A DNA stretch of 64,000 bases from Oscillatoriales cyanobacterium (GCA_011390955.1 JAABRM010000030.1:1-64000), one strand, 5' to 3'. Positions 1-8,870 are shown, numbered from the stretch's first letter. The notes: generated by a model from the letters alone, not told the origin. A program made the numbers and translations.

Positions 1-124
1 CCACCTATTTCATTACTTACTCTAGATGTGACGTACCGTTCTCGACGGATTACTCTATGTGGGTCTAGGGTAGAAAACCTAGAGAGGCTTATACCTCAGT
101 TCAAACGACCAGTTCAGGTCGCAC
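1..124 (-). mobile_element. Possible second group II intron nested in the first (twintron)
   Basis: At 124 on the minus strand, exactly where the reverse-transcriptase reading frame loses similarity, the sequence becomes GTGCGACCTGAACTGGTCG. This has an intron-type 5' end and forms an immediate stem (CGACC/GGTCG). Further short stems follow (GAGG/CCTC; CTAGG/CCTAG). This is what a group II intron inserted after codon 30 of the host intron's ORF would look like. Only 124 nt are visible, so its EBS1, ORF and 3' end cannot be checked. The alternative is an ORF-less or rearranged single intron. Confidence 0.5.
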
Positions 125-215
125 TTCTCGTTTGCAACTTGAAGACTTTCCGCTGTACTAATTTCCAGGGAATGTCGTTCCATTCCACCATCAATTTGCA
201 TTGTGTTTTGGACAT
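125..215 (-). pseudogene. Group II intron reverse transcriptase/maturase, N-terminal fragment
   Basis: From the ATG at 215 the reading frame gives MSKTQCKLMVEW followed by NDIPWKLVQRKVFKLQTR, the typical start of cyanobacterial group II intron reverse transcriptases (LtrA family). These normally continue for over 500 residues. Here family similarity stops after about 30 residues and a TGA follows at 116-114. The break coincides with a GTGCG sequence, so the ORF looks interrupted by another intron rather than randomly decayed. The remainder may resume outside the window. Family identity is from memory of the N-terminal pattern, not from a search. Confidence 0.7.
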
Positions 216-936
216 ATAAATCACTATTTGTGACTCTACATTTCAACCTAGGCGCAAGCTGTCAGCATATACCAGTTGTTAGGCTGGTCGTTGGCTTCTG
301 CATTGCATCTCTCACCCGCGTGGCTTGCGCTTACACTTTATTTCACTACTTAGAACTATTCGACCTGCTCTAAGAGCCATTGCGGGCTTTACTTCGTTCC
401 GTGGACTTGGGCTTATTAGTTTTAGGATGCTGTCCTGTCCCCCTGGGTACTTTTGGGATTTCTTTAATACGTGAGATAACAAGCTCCGTATCTTTTTTGT
501 AGACAAATAGCTAGTTGCCTACCTTTTCCCCGTGACCTTTTGGTCGCAGCGTATCAACCAGATTTCGCTACTTAATGTTCGAGAGGGTTCAAGTCGGACA
601 TTTGCCTCACGGCTGACCTTGACTAATTGGCTTGAAGGGATTCCCTTACTGGTTAAGAGTTACCTCCTTTTCAGCCCGCTTCACGCCTTTGATGGTGAGT
701 CTCCGGGTGGGGCTGATGCCTAATTACCCCTGGCAATTGTTAAATCTTTGTTAAGATTCTTCTTTTGCCAGAAAATCCGGGTATTTGTCTTCCATTTAGG
801 ACAACAAATCCACAGTTATAATGGTTTGTGACTACGAGTCCAGGCGGGAGCCTGTTAGTACACGGCGTCTGCCGAAACCATTACCACGCGCACACTTCGG
901 GCATTGCCCTCCGCTTTCCGCGTGAACGAATCGCAC

Positions 937-1295
937 AGCTATTGTCATTGTAGCCTATAGCTCCCTAAATCCGTAAAATTACTTATAATTTAAGTTTGGA
1001 TCGGATCCTGATGATAGTTTTTGCCAAAATCTAAATCTCGTGGCAAGGTTGATTTGTGGCCAAACCTTGTATATACGGGGCTTTGCGGGTTTGTCAACCC
1101 GGTTTCTCCTCAACTCTTTTTGTCCTCTTGCCTCACCCCCTCACCCCATATCCGATCGCACAAGTCTGCGGGCACACGGATATTCGCCGCTACTTTTGGA
1201 CTAAAGTCGATCGAAGTCGATTGTACCAGCATCGGGAAATGGTATAGGGGATATGGAACTGCGGGCGCCCAGAAATCTCCCGTTGAGCGCTCGAT
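937..1295. other. Intergenic region without recognisable gene
   Basis: About 360 nt between the intron 5' end and the decamer array. Short open frames here have no family resemblance and overlap the repeat. A possible start of the intron-interrupted gene lies at 948. Nothing else is supported. Confidence 0.5.
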
Positions 1296-1430
1296 GGTAT
1301 TTTCTGGTATTTTCTGGTATTTTCTGGTATTTTCTGGTATTTTCTGGTATTTTCTGGTATTTTCTGGTATTTTCTGGTATTTTCTGGTATTTTCTGGTAT
1401 TTTCTGGTATTTTCTGGTATTTTCTGGTTA
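1296..1430. repeat. Decamer tandem array (TTTTCTGGTA)n at the minE 3' end
   Basis: About thirteen near-perfect head-to-tail copies of TTTTCTGGTA run from 1296 to 1430. The last unit contains the minE stop codon (complement TTA at 1428-1430), so the array abuts and slightly overlaps the gene. On the minus strand the unit is TACCAGAAAA. Degenerate copies continue inside the minE 3' coding region, suggesting that slippage has grown both the array and the coding tail. Confidence 0.95.
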
Positions 1431-1991
1431 ATTTAGGCGGGAATCTGATTCTGGTTTTTCTGGTAATTTTTCTGACTCTAAATTTAGATTCGGATGTGGC
1501 TCTAATCCTAACTGTAATTTTAGTTCAGGCGTCGAATTATATTCAGATTCTATGTCCGGAGCGATTTCCAGATCGATTTCCAGATCGATTTCTGGTTCAG
1601 TTTCCGATTCAATTTCCGATGGCGATCGCGACGGGTAATTTAATTCTTGTTCCGATGTAGATGCGGGGGAATCTGACTGAAAATCTAAGGCAATTTCAGA
1701 TTTAGATTTCGCCGATAAATCTGCCTGTGTTTTCATCCGCCGAATGGGAAAATTCGCAATCAACGCGGTGGCGCGATCGCTATTTTCCAGGGATAAATTA
1801 AATCCTTCGGAGTCTAATTCTACATATCGAGAAACCACTTCCAGGATTTCTTGTCGCATCGCCTCAAAGGTATCTGGAGTAATATCAGCGCGATCGTAAG
1901 CCAACACCAGTTTGAGGCGGCGCTTGACTTCCAGGCGACTACTGTCTGGCCCAGATCGAGGAAATAATCTTTCGAGAAGTTCGCTAATCAT
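1428..1991 (-). CDS. minE: Cell division topological specificity factor MinE with long acidic tail
   Basis: MinE stimulates MinD ATPase and drives the pole-to-pole oscillation that places the FtsZ ring. Residues 1 to about 87 match the family: an N-terminal amphipathic helix (MISELLERLFPR), the MinD-contact segment with RLKLVLAYDRADI, and the C-terminal dimerisation fold. The gene is third in a minC-minD-minE order, 24 nt after minD. The protein is 187 aa while MinE is usually about 90-100 aa. The extra hundred residues are low complexity and acidic (runs of SEIESETEPEIDLEIDLEI type), and their DNA is repetitive and passes into the decamer array. Function of the tail is unknown; core identity is secure. 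Confidence 0.95.
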   Translation of the reverse strand: MISELLERLFPRSGPDSSRLEVKRRLKLVLAYDRADITPDTFEAMRQEILEVVSRYVELDSEGFNLSLENSDRATALIANFPIRRMKTQADLSAKSKSEIALDFQSDSPASTSEQELNYPSRSPSEIESETEPEIDLEIDLEIAPDIESEYNSTPELKLQLGLEPHPNLNLESEKLPEKPESDSRLN

Positions 1992-2015
1992 GTAGCTTGC
2001 AAAAATGGTAGAGGC

Positions 2016-2822
2016 TTACATTATTTTGGTAAAAAACAATTTGCGGATGCGGGAAAAGAAGTTGTCATTAGGTAGACTTAAATCTAATAATTCCACTTTC
2101 TCTCCTTCTAGGCGACGGGCAATATTATCGAACGCTTTGCCAGCGAGTGTTTCCTCCTCCCCTAATACTAAGGGTTCCCCACGATTGGTAGAAACAATCA
2201 CCCGTTCATCATCTGGAATTACTCCAATCAGAGGAATTGCCAGAATTTCCTGTACATCCGCTACTGACATCATGTCATTAGCTTCTACCATTTGTGGTTT
2301 TAGGCGATTAACAATTAAATGAATTTGGCGCACTCCGTGGGCTTCAAGCAACCCAATCACCCGGTCAGCATCACGCACGGCGGCAATTTCCGGCGTCGTG
2401 ACAATTAATGCTTCTCTTGCTCCCGCGATCGCATTTTGAAACCCCTGCTCAATTCCCGCCGGTGAGTCAATCAGCACATAATGATATTTCTGCGCCACTT
2501 GCTGAATAACTTGTTTCATTTGATCTGGGGTGACGGCATCTTTCATGCGATTTTGTGCCGCAGGCAGAAGTGCGAGTCCCGGTTGTCGCTTGTCTTTGAC
2601 CAAGGCTTGTTCTAAACGACATTGACCGGCAATCACTTCTACGGCTGTATAAACGATGCGATTTTCTAACCCCAGAAGTAAATCCAGATTTCTCAAGCCA
2701 AAATCCGCATCGATTAAAGCGACTTTGCGACCTCGTTTAGCCAGTGCCATGCCGAGATTCGCTGTAGAGGTGGTTTTTCCCACCCCCCCTTTACCAGAAG
2801 TGATGACAATAATGCGACTCAT
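2016..2822 (-). CDS. minD: Septum site-determining protein MinD
   Basis: A ParA/MinD-type ATPase that binds membrane in its ATP form and recruits MinC to block polar division. The deviant Walker A motif GKGGVGKTT is at residues 10-18, followed by the LIDADFGLRNLD segment. Further motifs are IDSPAGIEQGF and TTPEIAAVRDADR. The C-terminus FFSRIRKLFFTKIM is the expected amphipathic membrane-targeting helix. Length 268 aa is normal. It sits between minC (196 nt upstream) and minE (24 nt downstream), fitting one minus-strand transcript. Confidence 0.98.
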   Translation of the reverse strand: MSRIIVITSGKGGVGKTTSTANLGMALAKRGRKVALIDADFGLRNLDLLLGLENRIVYTAVEVIAGQCRLEQALVKDKRQPGLALLPAAQNRMKDAVTPDQMKQVIQQVAQKYHYVLIDSPAGIEQGFQNAIAGAREALIVTTPEIAAVRDADRVIGLLEAHGVRQIHLIVNRLKPQMVEANDMMSVADVQEILAIPLIGVIPDDERVIVSTNRGEPLVLGEEETLAGKAFDNIARRLEGEKVELLDLSLPNDNFFSRIRKLFFTKIM

Positions 2823-3018
2823 AAATAAGGTTGACTATGAGATTGCGGGTGAACAGATGGGTGATTTTTCTTTAACCAGCGATGAAGCTGATTAGGGTTG
2901 GACAATGACACCATTTAATCGATTGGTAGCCGATTTACTTTACCATAGTCCGACTTGAACTTCGGATTCAGTGGAGAAATTTTGGTGGTTTTCGTTTCTC
3001 GAACAGGAGAAATCACCG

Positions 3019-3948
3019 TTACGATGAAGTTCCTGGGGCGGAAGACTTGGCAAAATCAAGGGCTCCAGCGATGCGAATACCTTCCGAGGATACATACGCG
3101 ACTTCCGGATAGAATTCCGGGGGACTTTCTGGGGAACGGGCAACATAATCGCCAATTCTAATTTGGGTGGGTTCCATTTCCAAGGCCATAACGATCGATT
3201 CATTATTGCCCCTTGCTCCCGCATGGACAATGCCCCGCAAGCGACCCCAGACTAAGATATCTCCATCCGCAACCACGCAACCCCCCGGATTGACATCCCC
3301 GCGAATGACCACGGTTCCTTCATGGCGAATTTCTACCCCAGACCGAATGGTGGTTTCTAGATAAAGGGGATCGGCAAGGGGTTGGACTGGGGCATTGTTG
3401 CTGGGATTAAAGGGACCTAGGTTGGTAAGCTGTTCGACGGAATAGCCAGCGGTGGCCGCCGCTACAGCGGTTTGACGGCGAGCCGTGTAAACCCGACTGA
3501 GGTTTAGTTGCGCGAACGAAAGGGCATCGGCGATCGCTTGCAATTGTCGCACGTCTAGTAAGCGATCCTGAGCCATCAAATAGACGGAGGTATTGGCTTG
3601 CCAGAAGCGATCGCCCCCATTTAATCGATGTTTCAGGGCTTGCCACATCTCCATCCAATCATTAACGGCGGTGTCGCCATCTTTTGCCCGGATTTCTGGG
3701 GGCAGAATTAATAAGAGTTTTCCATCCTTGGTGGTAAATCGAGGCTGCAAGTTCGGATCGATCGCGATGAAGAAATCTGGCTCCTCCGCTGATTTATCCT
3801 CAGTCACTTGCTCCTCCGTCGCAGTTGGCTCCGGTTGCGCCAATTCTTGCTCTGGAGGGGTTTCGGCTGGGATGTTGGCGGCTGGGATGTTGGTAGAGTT
3901 TTCCTGGGAAATAGTTTCCGACAATGGAACAGAAGTATCAGAAGTCAT
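3019..3948 (-). CDS. minC: Septum site-determining protein MinC
   Basis: Inhibitor of FtsZ assembly, activated at the membrane by MinD. The C-terminal third (about residues 205-300) is the repetitive beta-helix MinC_C domain, with segments such as RHEGTVVIRGDVNPGG and GDILVWGRLRGIVHAGA, plus IRIGDYVARSPE towards the end. The first 60 or so residues are a Pro/Glu/Ala-rich extension (PAETPPEQELAQPEPTATEE) typical of cyanobacterial MinC. The gene precedes minD on the same strand. The start is the ATG at 3948; no strong Shine-Dalgarno sequence is visible. Confidence 0.96.
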   Translation of the reverse strand: MTSDTSVPLSETISQENSTNIPAANIPAETPPEQELAQPEPTATEEQVTEDKSAEEPDFFIAIDPNLQPRFTTKDGKLLLILPPEIRAKDGDTAVNDWMEMWQALKHRLNGGDRFWQANTSVYLMAQDRLLDVRQLQAIADALSFAQLNLSRVYTARRQTAVAAATAGYSVEQLTNLGPFNPSNNAPVQPLADPLYLETTIRSGVEIRHEGTVVIRGDVNPGGCVVADGDILVWGRLRGIVHAGARGNNESIVMALEMEPTQIRIGDYVARSPESPPEFYPEVAYVSSEGIRIAGALDFAKSSAPGTSS

Positions 3949-4218
3949 GCGGCAAATACAGGCGCATTAAGGGTACAAAGAATTTAACTACACTATATGA
4001 TCTTGTCGCCCCATTGCACCAAAACTCAGGTTTCCGCTTGCCCATAACCGGGCAATTCCTGGAAAAGGAAGATTTATCCCCATAGCCTCCTCTGCTCCTC
4101 TGCACCCCTGCACCCCTGCACCTCTTCCCGATGGCGGCCCTACACCCTACACCCCACACCCCCGATCGCGTCGTTTGCTATCATGCCATTGGATTGCTCA
4201 CTATCAGGAGAATAAATA

Positions 4219-4776
4219 GTGAAACTGAAAAATTTACTGATTGGTGCCGGAGTCGCTGCGGTTGGCGGTATTGGGGTTAAGCTGGCCACGGATTATTTAC
4301 GCAACCGAGGCAAAGAAGAAACCCCCGAAGGCGACTTAGAAGACGAAGCGGCTGTTGAGGAAACAGTTGCCGCAAAAATGGCTTCTTTTTCCGCCCCACC
4401 GGAAGAGACTATTCAATACGTCAATGTAGAACCCAGTTCGGTTCAGGGTTTTCTTGATGCCAGTTTTGGGGCACCCGGTCGTTACGTTCCCAATCGTTCG
4501 CCGAAAGTTTTTGATTATCAAGATACTCAATATATGGTGATTTGGGCTGACGATACCCAGCAAGGCAAAAAGCAAATGTTGGCTTTCAAATATACCGATG
4601 GTGGTCGGAAAATGGTTGCCAGCGTTGGCTATACAGCGGATGCGACTGATTACAATGTCTCTCTAGACGGGACACCAATGGCGGTGGAAGTGGAGAGTAC
4701 GGGTCAGCAAATTACCTCCGGTCAAGGGCAAACTGATGGCACTAATGAGGTTGATTTTGCGATCGCCGGTGCCTAA
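4219..4776 (+). CDS. Conserved cyanobacterial hypothetical protein
   Basis: A 185-residue protein starting at GTG with a good AGGAG at 4206-4210, eight bases upstream. The N-terminus (KLKNLLIGAGVAAVGGIGVKLA) is one short hydrophobic, glycine-rich segment that could anchor it in a membrane. An acidic linker follows. The rest (about residues 65-180) looks like a soluble beta-rich domain with no motif I recognise. The gene is divergent from minC and is followed by a strong terminator, so it is probably monocistronic. Function unknown. Confidence 0.85.
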   Translation: MKLKNLLIGAGVAAVGGIGVKLATDYLRNRGKEETPEGDLEDEAAVEETVAAKMASFSAPPEETIQYVNVEPSSVQGFLDASFGAPGRYVPNRSPKVFDYQDTQYMVIWADDTQQGKKQMLAFKYTDGGRKMVASVGYTADATDYNVSLDGTPMAVEVESTGQQITSGQGQTDGTNEVDFAIAGA

Positions 4777-4804
4777 GTTGATTTTGTTTTAGGTTAAATC
4801 ACTA

Positions 4805-4836
4805 CCCCTCCCGCTTGCGGGAGGGGTTTATTTTTA
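4805..4836 (+). terminator. Rho-independent terminator
   Basis: A perfect GC-rich hairpin, CCCCTCCCGC (4805-4814) paired with GCGGGAGGGG (4817-4826), is followed by TTTATTTTT. It lies 28 nt after the hypothetical gene's stop at 4776. Confidence 0.9.
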
Positions 4837-5138
4837 GGAGGTGCTGGGTTGTGGAGATGAGAGGATAAAGTTGATCTTCTCGCCTGATTCGCTTTTGATT
4901 CCCTAGCACAAGATGGCGGTGTTTTCAGTGATTTTAATCAAAACTTTCTGGGTTTATGTATAGGATTTGTAACTGAAATGCTCCCGGAGATATTGTTGTC
5001 TTTTTTCTGTCTAGGTGGTGCGTCATTCTGACAAGTCTAGAGTTTAGTTGAGATTTCTTCTGTCTGAGGCACCCGACAAAAATTTCTCAAAAAAGCTTAT
5101 TCTAGTTAATAGATTTTATCGTTACACTTGGAGCATTT

Positions 5139-5777
5139 ATGGTTGCGACACAAGTTTCTGCCCGCGAACTTTTCCGCGCTGCTTATGAAAATCGTTATAC
5201 CTGGGATGCGGATTTTCCCGGTTATACCGCTGATGTTACTTATGAGCATGAGGGCAAGGTGATTCAGGGCCGGGCGAAGGTGGGGCCGGATATGAAGGCG
5301 GAAGTTATGGATGTTGCTGATGAGGCGGCGCAAAAGGCGATTCATGGGCAACTTTGGGAAACGGCGATCCACCGTGTGCGTCGCGGTTTTGAAGCGGTGC
5401 ATGGGGAAAATACTTTTACCTATGGGGCAACCGATGAAACGGGGGCTGTGGAAATTATTATCGGCGGTAAGGGGGAAGGCGATCGCTACCAACTCCGCGA
5501 TAATGAGGTCTGCATGGTGCATCGCCATATCCACGGGGTTGTGGTGACAATCTACACCCAAAGCAGCCACCAAACCCCAGAAGGCTACCTTTCCCATTGT
5601 TATGATTCTGTGTACCACGACCCCAAAACTGGGGAACAAAAGGGGGAAAAGAGCAATTTTGAGGACCACTATACCCAGGTGGGCAAGTATCAAATTCTGA
5701 GCGATCGCATTATTCATAACCCGGAAAGCGATCGCCGCGATCGGTTTACTTTCTCTAATATCCAACTGTTGGGCTAG
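5139..5777 (+). CDS. DUF3386 family protein
   Basis: 212 residues beginning MVATQVSARELFRAAYENRYTW, which resembles the cyanobacterial DUF3386 family (small soluble proteins of unknown role, common in phototrophs). Typical features are the conserved aromatic and histidine-rich stretch CMVHRHIHGVVVTIYTQS and the closing RDRFTFSNIQLLG. There is no signal peptide or membrane segment. The gene stands alone on its strand, with 360 nt upstream that hold the previous terminator and probably its own promoter. Family assignment is from pattern memory. Confidence 0.85.
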   Translation: MVATQVSARELFRAAYENRYTWDADFPGYTADVTYEHEGKVIQGRAKVGPDMKAEVMDVADEAAQKAIHGQLWETAIHRVRRGFEAVHGENTFTYGATDETGAVEIIIGGKGEGDRYQLRDNEVCMVHRHIHGVVVTIYTQSSHQTPEGYLSHCYDSVYHDPKTGEQKGEKSNFEDHYTQVGKYQILSDRIIHNPESDRRDRFTFSNIQLLG

Positions 5778-6534
5778 GTGCCAATCTCGATCATCTCTCG
5801 ATCATCTAATCATTTCCCTTTTTTAGGTGAAATTTGATGTTATGGGGCAGGCGTTATGTCTGTCCTTTTTTTGCGTTGGCGCGGGGAGCATTGATGGGGT
5901 CGATCGAGTTTAGGATTCGTTAGATTTGTTTAGGTGGATCATTTTTTCTCCATGAATATTTACTTGCCGGGAATATTTAATGCGCGATCGCGTTGCCAAT
6001 TTAATCATTTTAAGAATATTGGTAAAGCTATATTATTGTAAATAGATAAATCCTGGAAAATTATTGATAAATATTGCTGAGTGATGAGTCAATTTAAATT
6101 ATTATTAAACTTATTAGGTAATGCGAAAAAACCATGTTAAAAAATGGGTTTTGGGGGAGCGATAAAAACAAAAAAAATAGATAGCAAATAAATGACAAAT
6201 AGATAGCAAATAGATAGTCAATAATTGCCCATGACCTGAACTGCTGGAAGTAAAGTAAGACTGCGGTTGTTTGCTAACCATGACCTGTGTCTTGACCACC
6301 ATGCCCCCAGCCCGCTGAATCGGTGAGGCTATTTTTTCCTGTGGCTAGGTATTTTTTTCTGGAAATCATCATCATGTAAAAAAATGTAAAGGAATGCGGA
6401 AATCCTCCTAAACATCGGTGAAACTAATTATATAAGGAAAAAAAATTTGGGATTTTTGGGGATTTACCCAATTAATCGATCGCTTTATTTTAACGCTTCT
6501 AAACGATTCAAAATTTTTTTGGGGGGAATCTTAA
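5778..6534. other. AT-rich intergenic region, no gene seen
   Basis: About 750 nt of AT-rich sequence with one HIP1-type GCGATCGC-like site near 5983 and short direct repeats of AATAGATAGCAAAT (6176-6215). A short open frame on the minus strand in it has no family resemblance. It presumably contains the promoter of the gene at 6535. Confidence 0.5.
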
Positions 6535-7191
6535 ATGTTGCATCCATTTATCGGTTCAGTTTCTCCGTGGCTGGGATTTGCCAGTTCTCGCAAACAGCCA
6601 CAAATTAGTCTCCATTCAAAAGCTAGTTTATTGCTAGGAAGCTTTATGACTGGATTGTTGACGACACAAGTGCTGGCATTGTCTAATTTGGCGGCTATTA
6701 TCCCAGAAGCGATCGCCGATCCGACAACGGAAGCGATCGCACAGACAATTCAGTCATCAAATCCGGCATCGATTAAACTAGAAAAAATGCTCGACACGAG
6801 CGATGTTTCCTTGCCCGATGGCGTTTACCTTTATGGTCAATCGCCGGAATTAGATCAAATTGGTCAAGCTTATATGGTGTTTGAATCTCGTGGGGGCAAG
6901 ATGATTGGTGCATTCTATATGCCATATTCTGAGTTTGATTGTTTTTACGGCACTCGCCAGGGAAATGAGTTAGCTTTAACCGTAGTCAATAGTTATGATG
7001 GCATGACTCATACTTTTGCTTTGGGAATTGTGGAAGATTACCCAGTCGCCTCAACTAGCGATCGCCCACCTCTAGGAAATAGCGAGACAAAGTTCTCTTT
7101 AGAAGGATTTCAGGCGATCGCCAACCTCAGCGACTTGGATCGGCGTCTTTTAGCTACCTGCAAGGACAATTATCAAGAGCAAATTTGGTAA
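6535..7191 (+). CDS. Hypothetical protein, probably secreted or membrane anchored
   Basis: A 218-residue protein whose ATG at 6535 follows a purine-rich GGGGGGAA. Residues about 28-60 contain a long hydrophobic stretch (LLLGSFMTGLLTTQVLALSN) ending near an Ala-rich site, consistent with a late signal peptide or a membrane anchor. The remainder is soluble, with a segment around residues 90-150 (DGVYLYGQSPELDQIGQAYMVFES) resembling families found only in cyanobacteria. Two clustered HIP1 sites lie in the coding region. Function unknown. An STRR array starts just after the stop codon. Confidence 0.8.
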   Translation: MLHPFIGSVSPWLGFASSRKQPQISLHSKASLLLGSFMTGLLTTQVLALSNLAAIIPEAIADPTTEAIAQTIQSSNPASIKLEKMLDTSDVSLPDGVYLYGQSPELDQIGQAYMVFESRGGKMIGAFYMPYSEFDCFYGTRQGNELALTVVNSYDGMTHTFALGIVEDYPVASTSDRPPLGNSETKFSLEGFQAIANLSDLDRRLLATCKDNYQEQIW

Positions 7192-7193
7192 AT

Positions 7194-7350
7194 TTGGTTA
7201 TTAGTTATTAGTTATTGGTTATTCGTGATTTTGAACCCGATAATTCAAATAACAACCAACAACCAAAGAATCCCTACCCAACAACCAACAACCAACAACC
7301 AACAACCAACAACAAACAACCAACAACCAACAACCAACAACAACCAACTA
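7194..7350. repeat. Heptanucleotide STRR array between convergent genes
   Basis: Tandem variants of TTATTAG/TTATTGG (7198-7225) are followed by a long run of CAACCAA/CAACAAC heptamers (about 7252-7345). They fill the gap between the hypothetical gene and cobO, which converge. Such short tandemly repeated repetitive sequences are known from filamentous cyanobacteria. Confidence 0.9.
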
Positions 7351-8043
7351 TCAATACTCAATTCCTGGTTGCGCTTTCACCCCTTGCTGGCGGAAGGGAT
7401 GCTTAACCAGGGTCATTTCCGTGACTAAATCAGCGTGGTCAATTAAAGGGGCTGGGGCGCCTCTGCCGGTGAGAATGACATGGGAATCAGCGGGTTTTTG
7501 GGCTAAACCAGCGAGGACTTGTTCTACAGATAAATAACCCAGCTTGAGGGCAACATTAATTTCATCGAGGAGAACTAGCTTAATTTCTGGGTTGGTAATT
7601 AAGCTTTTGGCCTTTTGCCAAGCTTCTTGGGCTTTTTGGGTGTCGCGATCGCGGTCTTGAGTATCCCAGGTAAAACCTTCGCCCATCGCATAAAATTCTA
7701 ATTGAGATTCCCACTGACTGAGCACGGCTTTTTCTGCGGGTTCCCAGGCGCCCTTAATAAATTGGACAATCGCCACTCGATAACCATGACCAAGCGATCG
7801 CACCACCATTCCTAATGCTGCGGTCGTTTTTCCTTTCCCATTCCCTGTATGAACAACGATCAGTCCTTTTGCTGGAATAGCTTTCGCCAACCGTTCCGCT
7901 TGTACTGCTTGCCGTCGTTGCATCTTCTGCTTGTACTGTTCGGCATTTAACGTGCGATCGATGCTTGAATCGATGGTTGAATCGATGGTTGATTCTATTT
8001 CCCAGTTGTCTTGTGATGCTTGAATTCGGGGGTTTTTTTCCAT
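7351..8043 (-). CDS. cobO: Cob(I)yrinic acid a,c-diamide adenosyltransferase
   Basis: CobO/BtuR adenosylates the cobalt of corrinoids in cobalamin synthesis and salvage. The P-loop GNGKGKTTAALGMVVRSLGH marks the family, followed by VAIVQFIKGAW and the LLDEINVALKLGYL segment. The C-terminus ELVTEMTLVKHPF-like end is conserved. The ATG at 8043 is preferred to an in-frame TTG at 8061. The N-terminal leader includes a repetitive STIDSTIDSSIDRT stretch not needed by the fold. B12 is relevant to this window because BchE is a B12-binding radical SAM enzyme. Confidence 0.95.
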   Translation of the reverse strand: MEKNPRIQASQDNWEIESTIDSTIDSSIDRTLNAEQYKQKMQRRQAVQAERLAKAIPAKGLIVVHTGNGKGKTTAALGMVVRSLGHGYRVAIVQFIKGAWEPAEKAVLSQWESQLEFYAMGEGFTWDTQDRDRDTQKAQEAWQKAKSLITNPEIKLVLLDEINVALKLGYLSVEQVLAGLAQKPADSHVILTGRGAPAPLIDHADLVTEMTLVKHPFRQQGVKAQPGIEY

Positions 8044-8061
8044 TACTTGCTTACCATACAA

Positions 8062-8527
8062 CGCTTCTAGCTTACATCCAAGAAGAACCTTTCCGGGTTT
8101 TCCGGGTTGTTATATTAGGTCGCCAACTGGTAATAAGTAGGTGAACATAATTAATTGGACTTTTCGTTCTCCACCGATACGCTTTGGATTCCCGCCTTCG
8201 CGGGAATGACAGCCTTTCTTCTCGTGGGGTCTGCATTTATTTCTGCCCGTAAACTTAAAATGCTTGACCAAAGGATGCGGCATTTTTACCAGTCAATTAA
8301 TTTAATCTTAAAATTAAGTTAAAATTAGGTTAAAATTTGCCCAAAATGCTCCAAGGAAGCAAAACACCAAGGAGTACGCGGACAAAAAATCCTGATATTT
8401 GAGTTGAATTAGCGAGAGATCCAGCAGGGGAAAATAAAATAAAACCCTGAATCAATGCAGCCAAACTAGAAACCCAAACTAGAAAATATTCATCCCGATC
8501 GATTATTTGTAAATAAAGGACAACCCG
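8062..8527. other. Intergenic region with a short palindrome
   Basis: About 465 nt without a supported gene. It holds a perfect stem ATTCCCGC (8188-8195) / GCGGGAAT (8200-8207) and AT-rich direct repeats (TTAAAATTAGGTTAAAATT around 8318-8337). It separates the divergent cobO and DUF7219 genes and must carry both promoters. Confidence 0.5.
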
Positions 8528-8794
8528 ATGCCAAACAACAAAGATGATTTTCTCTATCCTCAGAGTCGTTATTATGGGGATTTTAAACCGGAAAATGTGG
8601 TGTTTAATTCCAACTTGCAGGAATTTGCTCAGAAAGTTAACTATATTTGCAACTTAGAAACCGGAGGCAAAATAACTCCGCAAGAAGCTTATGAAGAAAT
8701 AAAATCTCTTTGGCGTGAGTTAAAGCAATCGAAAAAAAATCTCGGAATTGGCCAACCTAAGCCCACTGATGAAAAGTCAGAAGACGATAAATAG
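8528..8794 (+). CDS. DUF7219-type small cyanobacterial protein
   Basis: 88 residues starting at the ATG at 8528 with AAAGGA eight bases upstream. The pattern KDDFLYPQSRYYGDFKPENV, then LQEFAQKVNYICNLETGGK and an EAYEEIKSLWRELKQSKK helix, is conserved among small cyanobacterial proteins annotated as DUF7219. No catalytic motif or membrane segment is seen; the tail is acidic. It lies 76 nt upstream of moeA on the same strand and may be cotranscribed. Function unknown. Confidence 0.85.
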   Translation: MPNNKDDFLYPQSRYYGDFKPENVVFNSNLQEFAQKVNYICNLETGGKITPQEAYEEIKSLWRELKQSKKNLGIGQPKPTDEKSEDDK

Positions 8795-8870
8795 TTGAAA
8801 TTAATTTTGCAATTAATGACGGATACTTTAAAATAATCAGGAGGTCAGTATCAAAAAAATATAAAGCTTT

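Larger units (their letters stand above)
1..936 (-). mobile_element. Group II intron, 5' part (outer intron)
   Basis: Read on the minus strand, position 936 begins GTGCGATTCG, the GUGYG-type 5' end of bacterial group II introns. About 720 nt of structured RNA follow before an ATG at 215 that opens the N-terminus of a group II intron reverse transcriptase. The exon just upstream ends AATAGCT (943-937), and its exact complement AGCTATT occurs in the intron at 512-506, fitting an IBS1-EBS1 pairing. It lies about 424 nt into the intron, somewhat late for EBS1. The 3' half (domains V and VI) is outside the window. The 5' exon may be the start of a disrupted gene: ATG ACA ATA GCT at 948-937, with a GGAG 12 nt upstream. 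Confidence 0.8.

Noticed and set aside
312-506. 64-residue ORF in the intron domain region
   Set aside because: Lies in structured intron RNA between the 5' end and the RT ORF; no homology.
580-612. GGTTCAAGTCGGA-like stretch resembling a tRNA T-arm
   Set aside because: No acceptor stem, anticodon arm or CCA context around it; it lies in the group II intron.
1021-1660. Two long overlapping ORFs on the plus strand rich in FWYFLVFSGI repeats
   Set aside because: They are the translation of the decamer array in two frames; the period of 10 keeps frames open. No RBS or homology.
7215-7428. Asn/Gln/Thr-rich ORFs over the CAACCAA array
   Set aside because: A heptamer repeat without stops is open in several frames. 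The coding impression (prion-like NNQQPTTNNQQ) is an artefact.
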